Source: CAYSPO01 sp964432945
Lineage (GTDB): Bacteria; Bacillota; Clostridia; Tissierellales; Peptoniphilaceae
DNA: 50,383 bases
Assembly (NCBI GenBank): GCA_964432945.1
Contig: CAYSPO010000004.1
Coordinates: 1-50,383, forward strand
Reading direction: 5' to 3'
Shown here: piece by piece, positions 40,681 to 48,931 of the stretch
How the letters are laid out: each line of letters opens with the position of its first letter
How positions within the stretch are numbered: the first letter of the stretch is position 1
Program-made: the position numbers and the translations under genes
The notes under the pieces: model-generated
Told to the model about the DNA's origin: nothing
The model's input: the letters and a program-made list of their open reading frames with translations, nothing else
The model's database searches: none

Positions 40681-41673
40681 TTATATTTGGTAAAATCCTA
40701 CTTTTTTATAAACTTTTCTAAGAGTTTTCATAGCCTTATAAGAAGCTTTTTCTGAGCCTGCCTTCAATATCTCATCTAGCTTTTCTTTATCTTCCATAAT
40801 TTCATTATATCTTTCTTGAATAGGGCTTAATTTTTCTACAATTAAATCTCCAAGAGCCTCTTTGAATGGACCATAATTTTCACTTGAAAATTGCTTAACA
40901 GTTTCTTCTGGTGTTATTTCACTGAAGGCTGAATATATATCTATTAAATTTCTTAAGCCAGGTTGCTCGTCTGTATATTCAAAATTACCTAAAGAATCTG
41001 TTACCGCTCTTTTTATTTTATTTCTAATAACATTCGGCTCATCTAAAATATATATGGCTGAATTTTGATCAGCATCTGATTTACTCATTTTTTTAGTAGG
41101 TTCTTTAAGACTCATTATTCTTCCGCCACTTTTAGGAATAAAACCTTCTGGTAAAATAAAAGTTTCAGAATACCTATTATTAAATCTTTCAGCTATATCC
41201 CTAGTTAACTCAAGATGTTGTTTTTGGTCATCTCCTACTGGCACTAAATCTGCTTGATATAAGAGAATATCAGCAGCCATCAATACTGGATAATTAAATA
41301 ATCCTGCATTTTGATTATCCTGATTAGATTCAATTTTATCCTTAAATTGAGTCATTCTTGATAATTCTCCCATATAAGTCATAGTATTTAACACCCAAGC
41401 TAGCTCCACATGAGCTGGTACATGAGATTGAATAAAAAGAGCTGACTTTTCAGGATCAATTCCTGCTGCAATATAAAGTGCAGCTAGAGATCTTGAGTTT
41501 TTTCTTAAATCTGCTGGAACTTGCCTAGATGTCATCGCATGAAGGTCAACTACGCAATAATAAGTTTCATACATATCTTGTAGATCAACAAAATTCTTCA
41601 TAGCTCCTATGTAATTACCAATAGTTAAATTTCCTGATGGTTGTATTCCACTAAAAACTATTTTCTTTTCCAT
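40681..41673 (-). CDS. trpS: Tryptophanyl-tRNA synthetase
   Basis: A class I synthetase of 330 residues when started at 41671-41673 (MEKKIVFSG), where AAAGGAAA lies at the right distance; the frame is open five codons further without a site. It carries the HIGH-like motif PSGNLTIGNYIG near residue 10, the GDDQKQHLELTRDIAERFN segment near 145 and KMSKSD near 192. Charges tRNA-Trp. Preceded by a tryptophan T-box and followed without a gap by the alpha/beta hydrolase gene. Confidence 0.97.
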   Translation of the reverse strand: MEKKIVFSGIQPSGNLTIGNYIGAMKNFVDLQDMYETYYCVVDLHAMTSRQVPADLRKNSRSLAALYIAAGIDPEKSALFIQSHVPAHVELAWVLNTMTYMGELSRMTQFKDKIESNQDNQNAGLFNYPVLMAADILLYQADLVPVGDDQKQHLELTRDIAERFNNRYSETFILPEGFIPKSGGRIMSLKEPTKKMSKSDADQNSAIYILDEPNVIRNKIKRAVTDSLGNFEYTDEQPGLRNLIDIYSAFSEITPEETVKQFSSENYGPFKEALGDLIVEKLSPIQERYNEIMEDKEKLDEILKAGSEKASYKAMKTLRKVYKKVGFYQI

Positions 41674-41723
41674 ATTATTTCCTTTCAAATTTTTATTATA
41701 TTAATAAAGATATTTCCAAATAA

Positions 41724-41947
41724 ACAAAAAAACTGACCACCCCTTTTAAGGAGCAGACAGTTTGTCTACGGTACCATCCTAATTTTTGGCTAATGCCACT
41801 TATCTGCTATAACGAGCAGTTAAACCGTCCTAGTATTTCCCCTAGGAAAACACAAGCCCATTCATAAGCTATCCCCTGCCCATTCCCACCATTTATAGAC
41901 TCTCTGTAAGTTTCAAGCTAATTACTCTTCTTGCTGAGATTATTATA
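41724..41947 (-). promoter_or_regulatory. T-box riboswitch, tryptophan specific, with promoter, upstream of trpS
   Basis: On the minus strand a TATAAT (complement of 41942-41947) starts a leader with an AGAGAG Stem I element, a specifier loop with GAATGGG (TGG is the complement of 41858-41860), the T-box core GGATGGTACCGTAGAC (about 41779-41764) and a terminator with arms AAACTG and CAGTTT followed by TTTTTTTG (41763-41724). The specifier context GAATGGG is identical to that in the trpP leader. The core bulge is TGGT here and TGGC there. Confidence 0.9.
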
Positions 41948-41954
41948 GCAAATA

Positions 41955-43163
41955 CTAATATTTATTACTAATATTTTCATAAGTTAGTGGCCTAAGTCCA
42001 AGATAAAAGCAAATTACCCCAAGAATTGTAGTTACAAGCCCAAAAGAAAGCATAGCGAAAGTTCCATAATAATCAACCAAGAAACCTCCCACTATATTTC
42101 CAATTATACCTCCAAGACTCAAGGCTATGTTTATATTAAATTGCTGGCTTATTGCTTGTATAGGATCCATTATTTCATTTGTGTATTCAATAACTGCTAC
42201 AATATAAAGAGCAAAGCCAAATATTTGGAAGAAATGCCCTAGATATACTGCACCAATAGAAGTGGCAAAAGTTATAACAAGAGTTTTCACTAGAAATCCA
42301 ATTGCAGATATCATTAATAAAAATCTGTGGCTGAATTTTTTAGATAATTTACCATAAAGAGATAGAGTTGGAATTTCAACAAAAGCTGAGATTGCTATTG
42401 CTATTCCAACATTTGAGCTATCTCCCCCTATTTTTTGGAAAACTTGATATAAATAAGTTAAACCAATATTATGCATAATTAACAGAAAAACTACTCCCAA
42501 TAAAATCCATTTGAAGTTTTTACAAGCTCCATCTTTATCCTTACAAGTAAAAGCTCCTTGTTTTTTTGCTTTTTTTGTAATTTTCCCTTCAACGGTAAGA
42601 CTACCACTTGCTGGTAGGCTTAAAATTAAAAAGAATAGTATTATGGTCGAGATAATAATAAATATAGTTAACAGTTCTAGAGAATAATCTTTGGCAAAAA
42701 ACTTACCGTAAAAAACACAGGCGATAGAGTAAGATAGACTGCCAAAAGCTCTAGGTATATTGAAATTTGTTTCATACCCAATATTATTAAATTCTATAAA
42801 TATAGATGATAATAGTGGAACCATACTTAGAAAACTTGCCCAACTTAAAACAAAGAATATTGCTGTTGTCGTCATAGCTTTAAAATAATTAAGCCCTAAG
42901 ACTAAAATAAAACTGAGTATGGTAAGAATTTTAAGAAATTCTTTTGTTCCAAGTTCACTTAATACTTTATATAGCCTAGAAAGAATAACTTGAAATAGCA
43001 AAGCTAAGATACTAGCTACCGAAAATATAACTCCTATTTTAGCCTCTCTTAAGCCTCTTTCTAAAAGAAAAATAGTTCCATATGCTCCAAAACTAGCATT
43101 TACTATATAGTAAAAAAACATAATCAACGAATATTTTATATTTAACCTCTTTGACCTATCCAT
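41955..43163 (-). CDS. Major facilitator superfamily transporter
   Basis: A 402-residue protein with about twelve membrane segments and the MFS-1-like start KYSLIMFFYYIVNASFGAYG, which recalls the LacY/NupG-like subgroup. The central loop is basic and has two cysteines (KDKDGACKNFKW). The substrate is unknown. It starts 2 bp after the thiI stop and is therefore the third gene of the nifS-thiI operon; that pairing does not reveal its substrate. The trpS leader promoter overlaps its 3' end. Confidence 0.85.
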   Translation of the reverse strand: MDRSKRLNIKYSLIMFFYYIVNASFGAYGTIFLLERGLREAKIGVIFSVASILALLFQVILSRLYKVLSELGTKEFLKILTILSFILVLGLNYFKAMTTTAIFFVLSWASFLSMVPLLSSIFIEFNNIGYETNFNIPRAFGSLSYSIACVFYGKFFAKDYSLELLTIFIIISTIILFFLILSLPASGSLTVEGKITKKAKKQGAFTCKDKDGACKNFKWILLGVVFLLIMHNIGLTYLYQVFQKIGGDSSNVGIAIAISAFVEIPTLSLYGKLSKKFSHRFLLMISAIGFLVKTLVITFATSIGAVYLGHFFQIFGFALYIVAVIEYTNEIMDPIQAISQQFNINIALSLGGIIGNIVGGFLVDYYGTFAMLSFGLVTTILGVICFYLGLRPLTYENISNKY

Positions 43164-43165
43164 AG

Positions 43166-44335
43166 CTATATCTTTGAATTTATCTCTATGATTTCAAGTT
43201 CATCAAGAGCTTTTTTAATTAAAGTATCTTTATCTAACTTCTCTTCTTCCTCTATAAGTTCATCTAAAGAAGGTTTAATATTTGGATTAGATGGCTGAAA
43301 AACTGTGCAGCAATCTTCGAAAGGTAAAATAGATGTTTCGAAAGTATTGATTTTTTGAGCTTTCTCTACTATTTCATCTTTATCCATACCTATAAGAGGT
43401 CTAAATACTGGAAACTCTGTTACAGCCTCTGTTGCAGTAATTCCTTCAATAGTTTGTGAAGCTACTTGCCCTAAGCTCTCACCTGTAACAAGCATTTTTA
43501 TACCATATTTTTTACAGATTTCACTAGCTATTTTCATCATAAATCTTCTGGAAAGTATAGTCATATTTTTAGGTGCACATTTTTCGTTAATCTCTCTTTG
43601 TATCTCTAATAAATTTACATTATACATTTTTAAGCTAGGTGTATAAGAAGCAATAATTTCAGCTAAGCTCTTTACTTTTTCAAAAGATCTATCGCTTGTA
43701 AAAGGATATGAGTGGAAATGAACAACACTTATTTCTACTCCTCTTTTTGCCATCATATAAGATGCTACTGGACTATCTATCCCTCCTGAAAGTAAAGATA
43801 AGCCTTTACCTCCACTTGATACAGGGAGACCTCCTGCTCCAGGGTATTTTTCCCCGTAAACATAAACTGCTTTCCTTACATCAATAATCAATTCAAGTTC
43901 AGGATTATGAACATCAACTTTCAAACCTTCAAAATTTTTAAGAACATAGCCACCAAAAATCTTATTTATTTCAGGTGATTTTAACTCAAAAGACTTATCT
44001 GCTCTATTAGCAGCAATCTTAAATGTTTTTGTTTCACTAGCGTACTCTCTTATATATTCAGATACTGCTTCTTCTATAGACTCAATATCTTTGTCACATT
44101 TTATCGTTGGACTTATATAAGCAATTCCAAAAACTTTTTGCAGTCTTGCTATTAAATCCTTGATTTGGCTATCCTCTACCTCAATAAATAACTTTCCTTG
44201 ATCTGAGTAAATATTTTTTATATTAAAATCTTTTGTTTGCTTTTTTATATTGTTTTTAGCTAAATTAATAAATTGATTTCTATTTCTCCCTTTTAGAAAT
44301 AATTCACCAAAGCTAATGCTTATAATTTTCTCCAC
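43166..44335 (-). CDS. thiI: tRNA sulfurtransferase ThiI (4-thiouridine synthesis)
   Basis: A 389-residue enzyme that transfers sulfur to uridine 8 of tRNA. An N-terminal ferredoxin-like and THUMP region (about 1-165) precedes the PP-loop ATP pyrophosphatase motif LLSGGIDSPVASYMM near residue 183 and the segment VTGESLGQVASQT near 280. It lacks the C-terminal rhodanese domain of the E. coli protein, as in most Firmicutes, and so depends on a partner cysteine desulfurase, encoded 4 bp upstream. The start is GTG (44333-44335) with an AGAGGTGA site. Confidence 0.94.
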   Translation of the reverse strand: MEKIISISFGELFLKGRNRNQFINLAKNNIKKQTKDFNIKNIYSDQGKLFIEVEDSQIKDLIARLQKVFGIAYISPTIKCDKDIESIEEAVSEYIREYASETKTFKIAANRADKSFELKSPEINKIFGGYVLKNFEGLKVDVHNPELELIIDVRKAVYVYGEKYPGAGGLPVSSGGKGLSLLSGGIDSPVASYMMAKRGVEISVVHFHSYPFTSDRSFEKVKSLAEIIASYTPSLKMYNVNLLEIQREINEKCAPKNMTILSRRFMMKIASEICKKYGIKMLVTGESLGQVASQTIEGITATEAVTEFPVFRPLIGMDKDEIVEKAQKINTFETSILPFEDCCTVFQPSNPNIKPSLDELIEEEEKLDKDTLIKKALDELEIIEINSKI

Positions 44336-44339
44336 TCTA

Positions 44340-45467
44340 TCACCTCTTTATTATTTTTCTAATTAAATCTATATTTTTCTTTAAAGCACTTACTAGCAAT
44401 TTACATTCTTCTAAAGTATTATTTCCTGAGAAAGAAATTCTAATTGGACCATTAGCATATTCATCATTTAAGTCTATAGCCTGCATTATTCTACTTTTTT
44501 TATTCGTATTACAAGCAGAGCCAGCAGAAATATAAAACCCATCATCACTCATCATATTTATTAACACTTCAGATCTTATGTACTTAAAAGCAGCATTTAT
44601 GATATATACAGATCCATCTGATGGACTGTTTATTATGCTATCGGAAATAGATAAGATTTCATTTCTAACAAAATCATTCATAACTTTAATTTTCTCTAAG
44701 TCTTTATCTAATCGTGAACTTTTAATTTCACAAGCCTTTGCAAGCCCCATTATACCAGGTACATTTTCAGTACCGGAAACCAAACCTTTTTCTTGCCCTC
44801 CCCCAAAATTAAGAGGATTAATGTTTATCTGCTTAGAAATATACATTGCTCCTATTCCTTTAGGTCCATGAATTTTGTGCCCAGATAAAGTATAAAAATC
44901 AATAGCGGCTTTTTTTACATCAATAGGATATTTACAGAAACCTTGAACACCGTCAACATGAAAAGGAATATTGTTTACTTTCAAGATTTTCCCTATTTCT
45001 TCAATTTTTTCAATAGTTCCAAGTTCATTATTAACATGCATAATAGAAACTAGACTTATTTTTTCCTTACTAACAACTTCTTTTAACATATCTAAATCTA
45101 CATTTCCAAATCTATCATTATCCAAATAAATAATCTCTCGGCCCTCGCCAAAAGATTTAATTGCTTCAAAAACTGAAGAATGTTCAACTTTACTAGTTAT
45201 AACCTTACCATTATCATTTTTACTTAAAATAGAATTAATGATTATATTATTTCCCCAAGTACCTCCAGGAATAAAATATAATTCATCAGAACCTGCACCT
45301 AAAGTTTTTCCAATAATATCTCTTGCTTCATTTATATTTTTTTGTGCTTGATATCCAAATGTATATAAAGCTGAAGGATTACCAAAATCTTCAGTTAAAT
45401 ATTTTGCAATAGTTTCAGCAACTTCAGGATAAGCTCTTGTAGTTGCAGCGTTATCAAAATAATACAT
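44340..45467 (-). CDS. Cysteine desulfurase (NifS/NifZ type)
   Basis: A 375-residue PLP enzyme that takes sulfur from cysteine to form a persulfide. The PLP lysine is in LSGHKIHGPKG near residue 197, and the active cysteine in ISAGSACNTNKK near 318. The N-terminus YFDNAATTRAYPEV is typical. Adjacent to thiI and in the same operon, so it probably serves tRNA thiolation like Bacillus NifZ, though a wider sulfur-donor role is possible. AAAGGAAG precedes the ATG; the promoter is an extended -10 (TGGTATAAT on the minus strand, near 45497). Confidence 0.93.
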   Translation of the reverse strand: MYYFDNAATTRAYPEVAETIAKYLTEDFGNPSALYTFGYQAQKNINEARDIIGKTLGAGSDELYFIPGGTWGNNIIINSILSKNDNGKVITSKVEHSSVFEAIKSFGEGREIIYLDNDRFGNVDLDMLKEVVSKEKISLVSIMHVNNELGTIEKIEEIGKILKVNNIPFHVDGVQGFCKYPIDVKKAAIDFYTLSGHKIHGPKGIGAMYISKQININPLNFGGGQEKGLVSGTENVPGIMGLAKACEIKSSRLDKDLEKIKVMNDFVRNEILSISDSIINSPSDGSVYIINAAFKYIRSEVLINMMSDDGFYISAGSACNTNKKSRIMQAIDLNDEYANGPIRISFSGNNTLEECKLLVSALKKNIDLIRKIIKR

Positions 45468-45548
45468 AAAAACACTTCCTTTATAAAATTATACCATAAA
45501 TCAAATGAGAAGATTTCTCTAATTTGATATAATTAATGGGGAGGAATT

Positions 45549-46493
45549 ATGGAAATTAGAAAGCATGAAGTAGAAGTTAATGACCTAGAAAAAACAGACT
45601 TAGTTTTTGATATAGAAACAACTGGATTTAGCCCTGATTATTGTATAATCTCAAGTATAAGCTACCTTTTCTATTCCAATGATAAATTCATTATAAAACA
45701 GTTATTTTCAGAAGATGGAAATGACTTGGATCTTTTAAAAGAATTTATTAGCGATATCTCTCTTAAGCACAGACTTATAACTTTTAATGGGGATATATTT
45801 GACCTACCCTTTATAAATAAAAGACTAGCTACTAATAAAATTAACAAGAGTATAGCAAATGATAGCCTAGACTTATATGCCTATCTAAAAAAGAATAAAT
45901 ATTTTTCAAATTACCCAGCTATAGGGCAAAAAAAGTTAGAATTACTTTACGGGATAGAAAGAGAATCTGACCTAGATGGAAAAAAAGCCGTTCAAATGTA
46001 TAAGCTTTATTTAAAAACTAAAGATGACAAAATAAAAGATGACCTACTTTACTACAACTATCTTGATGTCTACTATTTAGCAGACTTAATTTCAATTTAC
46101 TATGAGGTAGAGAAAAATAAAAAGATATCAATTTATAATAAGGACTTTTTCATTGAAAACCTACTAATTCAAAAAGATATCCTAAGTATAGATCTATCTA
46201 CAGATGTAAAAATGCCCTACCCTATAGATCTAGTAAATCAAAACTTTAGTCTAAATTGGAAAGAGAAGCCCAAGATTGAGCTAGACCTGGTCCATGGTCT
46301 AATAAGCCCAAATCAAAAGGGTAGTGCCTTTATAAGTCCAAGTAATCTAGGACTTGTAGATAAGTCTCCTTACCAGCTAAATCAAGAACTAATACTAATT
46401 AAGGACAAGTCATTTAATACTGTAAATATAAAAAACATAAGTAAGGCCATACTTGAATACTCGCTAAAAAACTATATGGAGGACATATGCTAA
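45549..46493 (+). CDS. YprB-like ribonuclease H-fold 3'-5' exonuclease
   Basis: A 314-residue protein with the exonuclease motifs of the DnaQ/RNase H fold: VFDIETTGFSPD near residue 19 (Exo I, DxE), ITFNGDIFDLPFI near 78 (Exo II), and the YYNYLDVYYLADL segment near 175 (Exo III-like Asp). This is the RNase_H_2/YprB family; YprB itself is not well characterised. A strong GGGGAGG site precedes the ATG and a TATAAT lies about 20 bp upstream in a region shared with the divergent cysteine desulfurase promoter. It overlaps the next gene by 7 bp. Confidence 0.83.
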   Translation: MEIRKHEVEVNDLEKTDLVFDIETTGFSPDYCIISSISYLFYSNDKFIIKQLFSEDGNDLDLLKEFISDISLKHRLITFNGDIFDLPFINKRLATNKINKSIANDSLDLYAYLKKNKYFSNYPAIGQKKLELLYGIERESDLDGKKAVQMYKLYLKTKDDKIKDDLLYYNYLDVYYLADLISIYYEVEKNKKISIYNKDFFIENLLIQKDILSIDLSTDVKMPYPIDLVNQNFSLNWKEKPKIELDLVHGLISPNQKGSAFISPSNLGLVDKSPYQLNQELILIKDKSFNTVNIKNISKAILEYSLKNYMEDIC

Positions 46494-47404
46494 AAATACT
46501 AATTTTATTATTAATACTAAGCTCATGCTCAAATCAAAATCCAGAAGTTCCAGTAGGTGAAAACCTAACAGATGAAGCTACTGACTTAAGTGAAAGTGAA
46601 GAAGAAGTTACCGAAAAAACATGGACAAAAGAAGATGCTGAAGCCAATAAGGACAAGGATATAGAAAGTCTGCTAGCCTCAGAAGACTCTGCACCCTACT
46701 ATATAGAGGTAGAAATCGGAGAAGATCCCAACAGAATAGTTAAGGATGAAGTAGTTTTAAATATTGATAACACTCATGACTTTAATAGAGGCGATCTTGT
46801 TAAGCTTTGGGGAAAGCTAAAAAATGAAAGCCAAGAAGAAAATGAAGACAATTCAATTAGCTTTGAAATAATAGACTCTGAACTAGTTGAAGAATTTAAA
46901 GGAGTATTTTTACCAGAAGGTAGCCATATAATAGGTCAAGCTATTCCTGAAGGTAGGTATGAAATAACAGCTTCAAATCTTGGAAACATTAGAATTTATG
47001 ATGACTATGATGAGGTATGTGATGAAATTCTAGGTGGTGATGGAAAAGAAGGTGTAAGCAAGTTATATATCAATTTAATTGATGGCTATACGATTGATAT
47101 TAGAGATATAGAAAGCACAAAGTTTACTCCACATGAGAAAAGACAAGTCTTAGATATCCTGGCTACTGGATTTTGGCAAGTGCCTACTGACATAAAGCCA
47201 GGTGAATACAAGATAAAATCTGTAACTGACCAAGCTGGTACAATATTTATCCTAGACCAATACGGTGAAATCAAACTAGATCATGGACTAGGTAATACTT
47301 CTGAATCACCAGAGCCAACTATTTTCCTAGAAGAAGGCGATATTATTTTGATACAAAAAATGGACTCAGTTAAATTTGAGCCCACTGTAAATAAAGCAGA
47401 ATAA
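46487..47404 (+). CDS. Lipoprotein with an internal domain duplication, function unknown
   Basis: A 305-residue predicted lipoprotein with a very short signal peptide ending in lipobox LSSC (Cys 14), an acidic linker (about 20-65), a possible OB-like segment (about 70-135, GDLVKLWGKL), and two related domains of about 70 residues. The first (about 145-215) has IIGQAIPEGRYEI then RIYDDYDE; the second (about 228-300) has FWQVPTDIKPGEYKI then FILDQYGE; both end with Tyr/Ile-rich strands and SxKFxP (STKFTP, SVKFEP). I do not recognise a named family with certainty. The TGGAGG site lies inside the end of the nuclease gene. Confidence 0.75.
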   Translation: MLKILILLLILSSCSNQNPEVPVGENLTDEATDLSESEEEVTEKTWTKEDAEANKDKDIESLLASEDSAPYYIEVEIGEDPNRIVKDEVVLNIDNTHDFNRGDLVKLWGKLKNESQEENEDNSISFEIIDSELVEEFKGVFLPEGSHIIGQAIPEGRYEITASNLGNIRIYDDYDEVCDEILGGDGKEGVSKLYINLIDGYTIDIRDIESTKFTPHEKRQVLDILATGFWQVPTDIKPGEYKIKSVTDQAGTIFILDQYGEIKLDHGLGNTSESPEPTIFLEEGDIILIQKMDSVKFEPTVNKAE

Positions 47405-47413
47405 GAACTAATC

Positions 47414-47668
47414 TTAAATAAAGATTATGATTCCAAAAATATTAAAGAATAGAATGATTATAGATAGAATATAGAAAAGGTTTAGTTCATTATTTGGTTT
47501 GAATTTTAATACACTATATAAGTAGATCAGTTGAAACAGAATAAATCCAGCTATGTATAAGATCTTGGTTATTAAAGGTAAATTACCAATTGGTACTAAA
47601 AAATAAAGTAAAAATGCAAAACTAATCATATTTAAAATAAATGTAAAAAGATATTTTATTTCTTTCAT
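47414..47668 (-). CDS. Small hydrophobic protein, function unknown
   Basis: An 84-residue protein with three likely membrane helices (about 7-27, 33-53 and 63-84) and almost no loops. An AGGTGA site 5 bp before the ATG and a plausible promoter (TTGTAT, 16 bp, TATTAT) just upstream on the minus strand support it as a real gene. It converges on the duplicated-domain lipoprotein gene with a 9-bp gap. No family recognised. Confidence 0.55.
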   Translation of the reverse strand: MKEIKYLFTFILNMISFAFLLYFLVPIGNLPLITKILYIAGFILFQLIYLYSVLKFKPNNELNLFYILSIIILFFNIFGIIIFI

Positions 47669-48108
47669 TTAATCACCTGATAATATTCTACCATATAGAC
47701 CATACAAGATAAATAAAAGTTTTTCCACTTTCTTAATTAAATAAGGACCTATAAGGGCGGTAATTTAATCTAACAGGTAAAACCCTATCTTTAATAAATA
47801 AAGGGCTTATAAGACCAAAATAAAGGCTTATATACTAGCAAATCTACCTATATCACATAAGTCCTAATAAAACCCAAATTTTAACGAATTAATAAAATCT
47901 ATCTTAGTAAAAAAAGAGCAAGTATAATAACTTGCTCTTTTCTAATTTGAAAACTTTTACTATTATAGGAATAACTTAATAAAGTATATTTTGCTAGCAT
48001 AATTATTTTTGTTCGTATGCTTTACTTAAAGTATCAATAGTTAAATAGACCAAAAACTATATATTTATGCTATAATATATATTATATATTATATACTAGG
48101 AGGAACAT
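47669..48108. other. Intergenic region with degenerate repeats, an orphan terminator and the promoter of the first tandem lipoprotein
   Basis: No gene of useful length is seen. Three degenerate copies of an ATAARGG...TTATA-like element occur near 47741, 47799 and 47820. A hairpin terminator of the locus-specific type is at 47912-47941 with no intact plus-strand gene before it. Downstream lies a stretch (TTTGCTAGCATAATTATTTT near 47989) repeated before the next gene, then the extended -10 promoter TATGCTATAAT (48066-48076) and the ribosome site AGGAGG. The arrangement suggests that a further copy of the gene once stood here. Confidence 0.6.
47912..47941. terminator. Locus-type terminator, copy 1 (orphan)
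   Basis: Arms AAAAGAGCAAGT (47912-47923) and ACTTGCTCTTTT (47930-47941), loop ATAATA. The core GAGCAAGT...ACTTGCTC is the same as in the three copies downstream. No intact plus-strand gene ends before it; it could act for the minus-strand small membrane gene only if transcription came from the right. Confidence 0.8.
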
Positions 48109-48681
48109 ATGAAAAAAATATTATTAGCTGGATTACTTATATCACTTACTGCTTGTGGATCAACTTCTACTGAAACAGAAACTGAAGCTATAACTGAAAC
48201 AGAAACTGAAGCTATAACCGAAACAGAAACTGAAGCTATAACTGAAACAGAAACTGAAGCTATAACTGAAACAGAAACTGAAACAGAAACTGAAGCTATA
48301 ACTGAAACAGAAGCTATAACTGAAACAGAAACTGAATTCGTCTTTATACCAGAGGATTATACTGGAGAATTGACTTATGATGACTTAGCTAGGTATCCAG
48401 ATGATCACATGCTAAAAAAAGTTACTTATACAGGTAGGGTTATTCAAGTTATGAATTCTGATTCAGGAGAAACTCAGCTAAGGCTTGCAATAAATGACAG
48501 TAGAGATCAGGTAATTTACATATTAGTTTTCGAAGATACTCTTAAAGAATTGGGTAGAGTATTAGAAGATGACTGGTTAACTATTTATGGTGTATACATG
48601 GGGACTATCGAGTATAAAACTGTAATGGGAGATGTAAGGACTATACCAGCAGTAGTATCTCAACATTATGTTGTAGAATAA
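48109..48681 (+). CDS. Lipoprotein with Thr/Glu repeat stalk and OB-fold-like domain
   Basis: A 190-residue lipoprotein: signal peptide with lipobox LTAC (Cys near 16), a stalk of EAITETET-type repeats (about 20-78) and a C-terminal domain (about 80-190) containing YTGELTYDDLARYPDDH, VTYTGRVIQVMNSDSGETQLRL and LEDDWLTIYGVYMG. That domain pattern recurs in Firmicutes lipoproteins and looks like an OB fold; its function is not known to me. The signal peptide and start of the stalk are nearly identical, base for base, to the next gene. Own extended -10 promoter, AGGAGG site and terminator. Confidence 0.85.
   Translation: MKKILLAGLLISLTACGSTSTETETEAITETETEAITETETEAITETETEAITETETETETEAITETEAITETETEFVFIPEDYTGELTYDDLARYPDDHMLKKVTYTGRVIQVMNSDSGETQLRLAINDSRDQVIYILVFEDTLKELGRVLEDDWLTIYGVYMGTIEYKTVMGDVRTIPAVVSQHYVVE
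48169..48336 (+). repeat. 24-bp in-frame minisatellite encoding the TETETEAI stalk
   Basis: Four consecutive 24-bp units (48169-48264) differ by a single base in one unit (ACC for ACT at 48217). They are followed by variants of 36, 18 and 18 bp (48265-48336). All lengths are multiples of 6, so unit gain or loss keeps the frame. The repeat encodes Thr-Glu-Thr-Glu-Thr-Glu-Ala-Ile. Confidence 0.93.
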
Positions 48682-48689
48682 TCGTTTAT

Positions 48690-48712
48690 AGAGCAAGTAA
48701 ATTACTTGCTCT
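48690..48712 (+). terminator. Locus-type terminator, copy 2
   Basis: Arms AGAGCAAGTAA (48690-48700) and TTACTTGCTCT (48702-48712), perfect around one base, followed by TTTTTTTATTT. It ends the OB-fold lipoprotein gene 8 bp after its stop codon. Confidence 0.92.
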
Positions 48713-48891
48713 TTTTTTATTTGAAGTTACTCAATAATATAGGGATAATATCATAAAATATATTCTTTTTTTGAACATAAAAATTTTTGCTAGCATAATT
48801 ATTTTATTCTCATATTTTACTTTATGTACAAAAATTAAATCTAATTCCATTTAAAGTATCAATAATTGAAAAGACCAAAAAAATAGATTTA

Positions 48892-48917
48892 TGTTATAAT
48901 ATGTAATATATTACATA
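48892..48917 (+). promoter_or_regulatory. Extended -10 promoter and palindrome before the second tandem lipoprotein gene
   Basis: TGTTATAAT (48892-48900) is an extended -10 box. It is followed at once by the perfect 18-bp palindrome TATGTAATATATTACATA (48900-48917), which would cover the transcription start and sits 4 bp before the AGGAGG site. The preceding 100 bp resembles the region before the first lipoprotein gene (shared AAAGTATCAATA and AGACCAAAAA blocks). Confidence 0.65.
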
Positions 48918-48931
48918 ACTAGGAGGATTAT

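Noticed and set aside
47741..47835. Degenerate ATAARGG/TTATA repeats as an insertion-sequence remnant
   Set aside because: No terminal inverted repeats, target duplication or transposase fragments are seen; too short and diverged to call.
48169..48336. CRISPR-like direct repeats
   Set aside because: The units are directly adjacent with no unique spacers and lie in frame within a coding sequence, so it is a minisatellite.
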